From a bacterium (GTDB lineage Bacteria > Chloroflexota > Dormibacteria > UBA8260 > Bog-877): a stretch of 12,259 bases of DNA. Both the position numbers and the translations under genes were made by a program. The DNA is taken from the NCBI GenBank assembly GCA_021791455.1, contig JAJYWM010000261.1, forward strand, positions 1 to 12,259. Direction: 5' to 3'. Shown piece after piece: positions 6,855-12,259 of this stretch. A model generated the notes under the pieces. That model worked only from the letters and a program-made list of their open reading frames with translations, made no database searches and was not told where the DNA came from. Numbering within the stretch: position 1 is the first letter of the stretch; every line of letters begins with the position of its first letter.

Positions 6855-7949
6855 ATGACTGACGTCGTTCTCCTGATCGGAACTCGCAAGGGAGTGGTCC
6901 TGGCGAGGCACCACGGACACGGCCCTTGGCAGCTGGACCCCTTGCAGCTCGTCATGAGTGAGGTCTACGGAGTCGGGATCGACCAGCGTCGGGCGGTGCC
7001 GCGGCTGTTCGCGGGCGCCACCAGCCCCCACTGGGGCCCGTCGCTCTTTCATTCCGACGACCTGGGCCGAACCTGGGCCGAGCCGGAGCGAGCTCCGGTT
7101 GCCTTCCCCGAGGGGACGGACACCTCGTTGGTGCGAGTGTGGCAGGTCCAGCCCGCGTCACCAGCGGAACCGGAGGTCGTCTACGTCGGGGTCGAGCCTC
7201 ACGCTCTCTTCCGCTCCACCGACGGCGGGGTCACCTTCGACTTGGTCGAGGGGCTGTTCAACCACCCCCACCGGACCCAGTGGGTGCCAGGTGGCGGGGG
7301 TGCCTGCCTGCACACGATCGTGCCCCACCCCACCGACCCCAGCCGGATGCTGGTCGCCCTGTCCGCGGGCGGGGTCTACCGGACCACCGACGGAGGAGCG
7401 TCGTGGGAGCCCGCCAACCGGGGGATCCAGGCCTACTGGTTGCCCGAGGACCAGCGCTTCCCGGAGTTCGGCCAGTGCGTGCACAAGCTGGCGTCCCACC
7501 CGTCCTTCCCGGACCGCCTCTTCGCCCAGAACCACTTCGGCGTCTACCATTCGGATGACTACGGGGACAGCTGGGTCAACATCGAGTCGGGCCTGCCGTC
7601 CACATTCGGCTTCCCCATCCTGGTTCACCCCCAAGAGGCTGGGACGGCGTTCATATTCCCACTTCAGGCTGACTCCGACCGCATGCCCCCGGACCGCCGC
7701 TGCCGCATCTACCGCACCCGGGACGCGGGAGCCCATTGGGAGCCCCTGGGTGAGGGTCTGCCTGGGCCTGGGTACCACTCGGCGGTGCTCCGCGACGGCA
7801 TGTGCACCGACGGCGGGGATCCGGCGGGAATCTACTTCGGGACGCGCAACGGCGAGGTCTTCACAAGCCAGGACTCCGGGGATAGCTGGCAACTCGTGGC
7901 CGACCACCTGCCCGACGTGCTCTCCATCCGAGCGGCGGTCGTCGCTTGA
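6855..7949 (+). CDS. Cytoplasmic six-Asp-box (BNR) beta-propeller protein, sialidase-like fold
   Basis: The protein has 364 residues. The ATG at 6855 is set by AGGAG (6843-6847), 7 nt upstream; the frame extends further but into the padR promoter gap. Six Asp-box repeats of the form S/T-x-D-x-G-x-x-W/F are visible: SDDLGRTW 67-74, STDGGVTF 121-128, TTDGGASW 177-184, SDDYGDSW 233-240, TRDAGAHW 288-295 and SQDSGDSW 338-345. This predicts a six- or seven-bladed propeller. The N-terminus (MTDVVLLIGTRKGVVL) is a strand with no signal peptide, so it is probably cytoplasmic. Sialidase catalytic residues could not be assigned, and annotation as a glycosidase would be unsafe. It overlaps the MoaD/ThiS-like gene by 4 nt, which suggests joint function. 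I recall this pair as recurring in actinobacteria (memory, not checked). Confidence 0.88.
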   Translation: MTDVVLLIGTRKGVVLARHHGHGPWQLDPLQLVMSEVYGVGIDQRRAVPRLFAGATSPHWGPSLFHSDDLGRTWAEPERAPVAFPEGTDTSLVRVWQVQPASPAEPEVVYVGVEPHALFRSTDGGVTFDLVEGLFNHPHRTQWVPGGGGACLHTIVPHPTDPSRMLVALSAGGVYRTTDGGASWEPANRGIQAYWLPEDQRFPEFGQCVHKLASHPSFPDRLFAQNHFGVYHSDDYGDSWVNIESGLPSTFGFPILVHPQEAGTAFIFPLQADSDRMPPDRRCRIYRTRDAGAHWEPLGEGLPGPGYHSAVLRDGMCTDGGDPAGIYFGTRNGEVFTSQDSGDSWQLVADHLPDVLSIRAAVVA

Positions 7950-8227
7950 CCGCCACGCTGCTCCTGCCGGCGGTCCTGCGCCCCACAGTAGGTGGGCAGG
8001 CTGCCGTTGCGACCGAGGCCGCCACTGTCGGCGAGGCGCTGGACCGCCTCGCCGATCAGTGGCCCCAGTTGGAGCGTCGGCTACGAGACGAGCAGGGGCA
8101 CCTCCGCCAGCACGTGCGCCTCTACCTGGGCGACACCGACATCGCCGATCTCGACGGGATGGCGACCAGACTCTCCGACGGCGCCCGGCTGCACATAATC
8201 CCGGCGGTGTCCGGGGGGAGCTGTTGA
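7946..8227 (+). CDS. MoaD/ThiS family sulfur-carrier protein with Gly-Gly-Ser-Cys C-terminus
   Basis: The protein has 93 residues with a beta-grasp (ubiquitin-like) pattern: a leading strand with LLLPAVLRP, then VATEAATVGEALDRLADQWP, RLRDEQGHLRQHVRLYLGD, the D-I-A-D-L-D-G turn and the closing strand RLHIIPAVSGG. The TTG start at 7946 overlaps the propeller stop (TTGA) and lacks its own ribosome binding site, so translation is probably coupled. Mature MoaD, ThiS and CysO proteins end in Gly-Gly, which is adenylated and thiocarboxylated. Here G90-G91 is followed by S92-C93 and a stop codon. The related carrier QbsE also has a two-residue extension, removed by a JAMM peptidase. No E1-like, cysteine synthase or JAMM gene is seen in this window. 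Family call strong; pathway unknown. Confidence 0.88.
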   Translation: MTATLLLPAVLRPTVGGQAAVATEAATVGEALDRLADQWPQLERRLRDEQGHLRQHVRLYLGDTDIADLDGMATRLSDGARLHIIPAVSGGSC

Positions 8228-8231
8228 GCGC

Positions 8232-9209
8232 TCAGCCGATCGGCTGGGTCCCGAGGTCCAGATGGGCCGCGGGGATCTGGCCCAGCCGCCCCGCACGGTA
8301 GTCGGCGAACGCCTGGCGGAGCTCGTCCTCGGTGTTCATCACAAATGGGCCGTACCAGGCCACCGGCTCGCGAATAGGCCGTCCACCCAGCACCAGGACC
8401 TCAAAGGTTGGGTAGCGTGCCTCCTGGACCGAGTTTGCCGCCAGGGTGAGAGAGTCGCCAGCCCCGAACACGGCGAGCTGACCCGTCCCGATCGGGGTCG
8501 CCTGCCCCACCACCCCATCCCCGGCGAGGATGTAGGCCAGTGCGTTGAAGTCCTGGCGCCAGGGGATCCGCACCCGGGATCCCTTCTGCACGCTCACATG
8601 CAGAAGGCTTATGGGGGTGTGGGTGACCCCGGGACCGGGATGCCCCGCGACGTCCCCTGCTATGACCCGCAGGAGGGAGCCCCCATCTGGCGATGTCAGC
8701 AGGGATACCTGGCCTCCGCGAATGTCCTGGTACCGCGGGGGGCTCCACTTGAGCTCGCGAGGAAGGTTGACCCAGAGCTGGATGCCGTGGAACAGGCCTC
8801 CGGTCACCACCAGCCGTGCGGGAGGCGTCTCGATGTGGAGGATGCCGGCCCCGGCCGTCATCCATTGGGTGTCGCCGTTGGTGATGAGGCCGCCCCCGCC
8901 GTTGCTGTCCTGATGTTGGAAGGTTCCGTCGATCATGTAGGTGACCGTCTCGAAGCCGCGGTGGGGGTGCCACGGAGTCCCCTTGGGCTCCCCGGGTTGA
9001 TACTCCACCTCCCCCATCTGATCCATGTGCACGAACGGGTCAAGCGCGGATTGTGCGACCCCGGCGAAGGCGCGTCGAACCGGGAACCCTTCGCCCTCGA
9101 GTCCGGGCACGGCGGTGGTCACGGAGATCACCGGGCGGTCGACGGCGGTCGGGGCTAGCTCAGGGACGCGGGGCAGGACGAGAGGGTCGGTCGCAGAGAT
9201 TGCCGGCAT
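8232..9209 (-). CDS. Pirin family cupin protein
   Basis: The protein has 325 residues from the ATG at 9209, with AAGGAG (9218-9223) 8 nt upstream. It shows the two-cupin pirin architecture. The N-terminal metal site is complete: H81-P-H83-R-G-F-E-T and H125-I-E127 in the segment MTAGAGILHIE, corresponding to the four iron ligands of characterised pirins. LFHGIQLWVNLP and the C-terminal cupin (about 185-285, ending in LVLGGRPIREPVAWYGPFVMNT) are also typical. Pirins are iron proteins; some act as quercetin 2,3-dioxygenases, others as redox sensors or partners of metabolic enzymes, so the activity here is not assignable. The gene converges on the MoaD-like gene with 4 nt between stop codons. 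Its promoter carries a palindrome, which suggests repressor control. Confidence 0.93.
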   Translation of the reverse strand: MPAISATDPLVLPRVPELAPTAVDRPVISVTTAVPGLEGEGFPVRRAFAGVAQSALDPFVHMDQMGEVEYQPGEPKGTPWHPHRGFETVTYMIDGTFQHQDSNGGGGLITNGDTQWMTAGAGILHIETPPARLVVTGGLFHGIQLWVNLPRELKWSPPRYQDIRGGQVSLLTSPDGGSLLRVIAGDVAGHPGPGVTHTPISLLHVSVQKGSRVRIPWRQDFNALAYILAGDGVVGQATPIGTGQLAVFGAGDSLTLAANSVQEARYPTFEVLVLGGRPIREPVAWYGPFVMNTEDELRQAFADYRAGRLGQIPAAHLDLGTQPIG

Positions 9210-9260
9210 GGGGATGGCTCCTTAAGGCCTTCGGGACACCCGTTTCAGACCTCAAAAGTG

Positions 9261-9274
9261 ATTGCACGTGCAAT
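9261..9274. promoter_or_regulatory. Perfect 14-bp palindrome at the pirin promoter, candidate repressor operator
   Basis: ATTGCACGTGCAAT is its own reverse complement. It overlaps the last two bases of the pirin -10 box and covers the expected transcription start, so a bound dimer should block transcription. TTGCAnnTGCAA-type palindromes are typical of MarR-family operators; no MarR gene is in the window, so the regulator is unknown. Confidence 0.6.
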
Positions 9275-9278
9275 TATA
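9273..9278 (-). promoter_or_regulatory. -10 box (TATAAT) of the pirin gene
   Basis: The minus strand reads TATAAT at 9273-9278, a perfect housekeeping -10 and a striking AT-rich island in this GC-rich window. It is 63 bp before the pirin ATG. The -35 region, which would overlap the end of the EF-G-like gene, is a poor match to TTGACA. Confidence 0.6.
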
Positions 9279-9289
9279 TACCTTCCGGC

Positions 9290-11311
9290 TCAGGCCGTGG
9301 CCGCTTCGTGCTGGTGGGCGCTGGTGCGGTGAGCCTCGATGACAGGCTGAGCGACCGCCGAGGGCACCTCCTCGTAGTGGCTGAAGGTCATCCGGTAGGT
9401 GCCGCGCCCTTGGGTCATCGCCCGCAGCTCGATCGGAAATGAGTACATCTCCGCCAGCGGCACCTGGGCAGACACCTGCTCGAAGCCGTCCTCGCCGGGC
9501 ACCATCCCGCCGATTCGGCCGCGCCTGGAGTTGAGATGTCCTATGACATCGCCCATCTGAGCCTCCGGCACGACGACGACGACATCCATCACCGGCTCCA
9601 GGAGGAATGGCCCCGCCTTCTCCACCGCTTCCTTCATCGCCATGGCACCGGCCAGTTGGAACGCGATGTCCTTGCCATCGACCGGGTGAGTGGAGCCGTC
9701 CACCAGCCTGACCTTGACGTCGACTATGGGAAAGCCCGCCAGAACCCCCTGCTCCAGCGTCTGGCGCACCCCCTTCTCCACCGAGGGCCGGAACTGCTGC
9801 GGGATGGCGCCTCCGAAGATCTTGTCCTCGAAGACGAATCCCTCGCCTCGAGCCAACGGCTCTATCTCTATCGTGCAGTCCCCGAAGAGGCCGGCGCCTC
9901 CCGACTGTTTCTTGTAGCGGTGCTGCTGGCGGGCGGTGCCGCGCACCGACTCCTGATAGGGCACCCTCGGGGTGCTGAGCACGGCGTCCACCTGGTAGCG
10001 ACGCCGGAGCTTCTCCAGGGTGACCTCCAGCTGCACGTCACCCAGACCGTGGAGAAGCGTCTCCTTGGTCTCCGGCTGGCGTTCCATGAGCAGGGTGGGA
10101 TCCTCCTCCAAGATGTGGACCAACCCCGCGTGAACTTTGTCCTCATCGCCCTTCGACTTGGGCCCTATCGCCATGGTGTACGCGGGCGGTGGAAAGCCGA
10201 GGGGCGCCCTTTCCGGGCACCCCTTGGCGCCAAGGGTGTCCCCGGTGGCCGTGTGAACCAGCTTGGTCGCCACCCCGATCTCACCGGCCAGCAGGACGTC
10301 CGCCGGCTCGTGCGCCTTGCCTCGGGGCCGAAGAGGCCGCGGGATGCGCTCCTCATGCCCGGTCCTCGCGTTGAAGAGATGGGCGTCCTGGCGCAGGGTG
10401 CCGCTCACGACGCGGAAGTAGGACACCTTGCCGAAGGGGTCCGCGACCGTCTTGAACACCAGGAGCTGGGGGGGGCCCTCGGAGGAAACCTCCGGGCCCT
10501 GGGGAAGGCACGTCGTGAGCGCCTCCAGGATGCGCCCGGCTCCCAGCGCATGGGCACCGTCCGCCAGAAGCATGGGCGCCAGTCGCGCCTCTGCGGTGGC
10601 CCGCAGCAGCGCCGCCTGGATCTCTTCTGGCGCTGGCTCGTCGCCGTCCAGGTAGCGCTCCAGGAGCGCATCGTCCGACTCGCACACCGCCTCGATCAAA
10701 TCCTGCCGCGACCGCTCCACTGACTCGACAAGGTCTGGGGGCATCTCCGTCTCGCTCCCCCCACCTCTCTCGTCGAAGAGCAACGCCCGCCTGGAGAGCA
10801 AGTCGATGACTCCCCGGAATTCGTGCTCCTGGCCGATGGGCAGCTGCAGGGGGACCGGTCGCGGGTCAAGACGGGACCGCAGCCCTGCCACGGTGGCCTC
10901 GTAATCGGCATGCTCCTTGCCCATTTTTGTCAGCACGAGCAGGCGCGGCAGCCCCCGTCCACCCAGCAGGCGCCAGTGGGCCTCAGTTCCCACGGCCAGG
11001 TTGCCGCCACTGGTGGCGCTCACCACCACTAGGGCGGCGTCGGCAACCGCCAACGCCGCCACGACCTCGCCCTGAAAGTCCTGGAAGCCCGGGCAGTCCA
11101 GCAGGGTCAGGGGTCTTCCTTGAAATTGCAGTGAGGCCGCGGCGAGCTGCACCGAAATGTGGCGGTGCTGCTCCTCCGGCTCATAGTCCATGGTGGCTGT
11201 GCCCTGGTCTGTGGCACCGAGCCTCGGCACCGCTCCGGCGGCGAACAGCAACGCCTCCGCAAGCGTCGTCTTGCCGTCGTGACTGTGGCCCAGAACCGCT
11301 AGGTTCAGCAT
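9290..11311 (-). CDS. Elongation factor G-like translational GTPase (EF-G paralogue)
   Basis: The protein has 673 residues, close to EF-G paralogues and somewhat short of classical EF-G (about 700). The P-loop is G8-H-S-H-D-G-K-T15 and G3 is D72-C-P-G75. Later domains are recognisable: VFKTVADPFGKVSYFRVVSG (domain II), LLHGLGDVQLEVTLEKL (III), SGGAGLFGDCTIEIEPL (IV) and HLNSRRGRIGGM into domain V. Two switch elements deviate. The R-G-I-T-I region reads EEQHRHISV (46-54), and the guanine-specificity motif N-K-x-D reads T128-K-M-G131. The ATG at 11311 puts the P-loop at residue 8; an in-frame stop codon lies shortly upstream, so no longer start is possible. The gene stands alone rather than in an str operon, which fits a paralogue (EF-G2/FusA2-like) rather than the main translocase. 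It may act in translation under special conditions. Confidence 0.9.
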   Translation of the reverse strand: MLNLAVLGHSHDGKTTLAEALLFAAGAVPRLGATDQGTATMDYEPEEQHRHISVQLAAASLQFQGRPLTLLDCPGFQDFQGEVVAALAVADAALVVVSATSGGNLAVGTEAHWRLLGGRGLPRLLVLTKMGKEHADYEATVAGLRSRLDPRPVPLQLPIGQEHEFRGVIDLLSRRALLFDERGGGSETEMPPDLVESVERSRQDLIEAVCESDDALLERYLDGDEPAPEEIQAALLRATAEARLAPMLLADGAHALGAGRILEALTTCLPQGPEVSSEGPPQLLVFKTVADPFGKVSYFRVVSGTLRQDAHLFNARTGHEERIPRPLRPRGKAHEPADVLLAGEIGVATKLVHTATGDTLGAKGCPERAPLGFPPPAYTMAIGPKSKGDEDKVHAGLVHILEEDPTLLMERQPETKETLLHGLGDVQLEVTLEKLRRRYQVDAVLSTPRVPYQESVRGTARQQHRYKKQSGGAGLFGDCTIEIEPLARGEGFVFEDKIFGGAIPQQFRPSVEKGVRQTLEQGVLAGFPIVDVKVRLVDGSTHPVDGKDIAFQLAGAMAMKEAVEKAGPFLLEPVMDVVVVVPEAQMGDVIGHLNSRRGRIGGMVPGEDGFEQVSAQVPLAEMYSFPIELRAMTQGRGTYRMTFSHYEEVPSAVAQPVIEAHRTSAHQHEAATA

Positions 11312-11394
11312 GGGCCCAAGGCTCGCTCAGCCATGCCAGCCCGATTCTATGCCCCACGGCCCGCCGGTGGCTGGCAATCCCGCAAACTCAGCCA

Positions 11395-12259
11395 GTGATC
11401 CCTTCACAGCAGGCTCCCTATCCCCTGCGTCTCCTGGATCCTGGGCCCTGGCCCCGGGGTGCACCCGGGCGCCTGCTGGTCATCACGGAGGAGCGCGCGC
11501 CGTGGTGTGCGGCGGCGGTGGCCGCTGGTGTCGAGTGCAGCTCGGACAGCCGCGGGGTGCTGCTGCGCGGAGAGCCTGCTGCCCTCGGGGCCCTGGCTCG
11601 GCTGCTCGACGGGGCCGGCGGCGCTGCGGAGCTGGCCATGGCTTCCCCTCTTCTCGGGCGCCGCGGTAGCTCCTTGGCCCTGGGACGGCATCGCTGGCGC
11701 CTTGGGGGGAGGACCAGGGTGCTCGGGGTCATCAACACCACCCCCGACTCCTTCAGCGGCGACGGTGTCGGCCGCTCCGTGGACCTGGCCCTCGATCGGG
11801 CCGCGGCCATGGTCCGCGACGGCGCCGACGCGATCGACGTGGGCGGAGAGAGCAGCCGCCCGGGGCACTCCCCGGTGAGTCCCGACGAGGAGATCGAACG
11901 GGTGGTGCCGGCGATCGCGCGCATCGCCGCCGAACTCGCGGTCCCCGTCTTCGTCGACACCTGGAAGGCCCCGGTCGCCGAGGAGGCTCTGAAGGCGGGT
12001 GCGTCCTGCGTCAATGACATCTGGGGCCTGCGCAGAGACCCCGAGCTGGCGGCAGTGGTCGCGCGCCACGAAGCGGCGGTGGTTCTGATGCACAATCAGC
12101 TGGGAGCGGAGTACCGCGATGTCCTCGGGGAGGTCCTAGGGGGACTGGCGGAGAGTCTGCGGCTCGCCCGTTCGGCCTCGATCCCGCTGGCTCGGATCAT
12201 CCTCGACCCTGGCATCGGATTCGGCAAGACACCCGCTCAGAGCCTGGCGGTCCTGGCTC
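11395..12259 (+). CDS. folP: Dihydropteroate synthase with N-terminal extension (3' end outside window)
   Basis: The frame is open from a GTG at 11395 to the window edge (288 residues). The enzyme condenses 6-hydroxymethyl-dihydropterin pyrophosphate with p-aminobenzoate in folate synthesis. From residue 109 the catalytic TIM barrel is clear: VLGVINTTPDSFSGDG (pterin/PABA loop 1), DAIDVGGESSRPG (loop 2), PVFVDTWK, CVNDIWGLR, VVLMHNQ and LDPGIGFGKTPAQ. The N-terminal part of about 105 residues is coding-like (GVLLRGEPAALGALARLLDG, HRWRLGGRTRVLG). It resembles the extra domain found ahead of the barrel in some Firmicutes and Chloroflexota enzymes. The start has no clear ribosome binding site; the only other in-frame starts are inside the extension (GTG 11518, ATG 11638). 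It is divergent from the EF-G-like gene, 83 bp apart. Confidence 0.88.
   Translation, partial: MIPSQQAPYPLRLLDPGPWPRGAPGRLLVITEERAPWCAAAVAAGVECSSDSRGVLLRGEPAALGALARLLDGAGGAAELAMASPLLGRRGSSLALGRHRWRLGGRTRVLGVINTTPDSFSGDGVGRSVDLALDRAAAMVRDGADAIDVGGESSRPGHSPVSPDEEIERVVPAIARIAAELAVPVFVDTWKAPVAEEALKAGASCVNDIWGLRRDPELAAVVARHEAAVVLMHNQLGAEYRDVLGEVLGGLAESLRLARSASIPLARIILDPGIGFGKTPAQSLAVLA

Noticed and set aside
6855..7949. Calling the propeller protein a secreted exo-alpha-sialidase
   Set aside because: Asp boxes are shared by many propellers. There is no signal peptide, and I could not assign the sialidase Arg triad or catalytic Tyr/Asp.
9536..10723. A 395-codon open frame on the plus strand
   Set aside because: It is antisense to the EF-G-like gene, with no ribosome binding site worth noting and a His/Arg/Leu-rich translation typical of a shadow frame.
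11404..12095. Two overlapping minus-strand frames of about 225 codons each
   Set aside because: They are antisense to folP, whose plus-strand frame has unmistakable dihydropteroate synthase motifs.

Overview
This is a 12.3 kb window of GC-rich bacterial chromosome with ordinary single-copy housekeeping and accessory genes. I saw no insertion sequence, CRISPR array, rRNA or recognisable tRNA. Several families point to a high-GC soil-type bacterium, either Actinobacteriota or a related high-GC lineage such as Chloroflexota/Dormibacterota: a DUF664-type DinB protein, an ECF41 sigma factor, a stand-alone EF-G paralogue, and a dihydropteroate synthase with an N-terminal extension. The sequence alone does not settle the phylum.

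Layout, left to right. Positions 1-265 (+) hold the 3' end of a GNAT acetyltransferase. Three leftward genes follow: a secreted or anchored class A beta-lactamase-like serine hydrolase (622-1533), a small Cys/His protein with one hydrophobic N-terminal stretch (1907-2224), and a DUF664/DinB protein (2652-3239). Two longer stretches here, 1534-1906 and 2225-2651, hold no convincing gene. Next comes an epimerase (4291-5229) whose stop overlaps the GTG start of an ECF41-type sigma factor with a SnoaL-like C-terminal domain (3371-4294). A sequence matching the known ECF41 promoter (TGTCACA, 16 nt, CGTC) lies at 5272-5298, directly upstream of the epimerase, with a perfect 15-bp inverted repeat just beyond it. 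A DUF1801 protein (5511-5984) and a PadR regulator (6163-6798) follow, both leftward.

PadR is divergent from a two-gene rightward unit: a cytoplasmic six-Asp-box (BNR) beta-propeller (6855-7949), overlapped at its stop codon by a MoaD/ThiS-like sulfur carrier (7946-8227). An imperfect inverted repeat fills the 56-bp gap between PadR and the propeller. The carrier ends in Gly-Gly-Ser-Cys rather than the mature Gly-Gly. A pirin (8232-9209, leftward) converges on it with a 4-nt gap, and its promoter has a TATAAT box overlapping a perfect 14-bp palindrome. An EF-G-like GTPase (9290-11311, leftward) with an unusual G4 motif comes next. The start of folP, with an N-terminal extension, runs rightward off the end of the window.

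The best-supported functional units are (1) the probably autoregulated ECF41 sigma/epimerase operon, where gene content, overlap, protein motifs and promoter all agree, and (2) the PadR / beta-propeller / sulfur-carrier module, where the possible pro-peptide on the carrier is the least explained feature.
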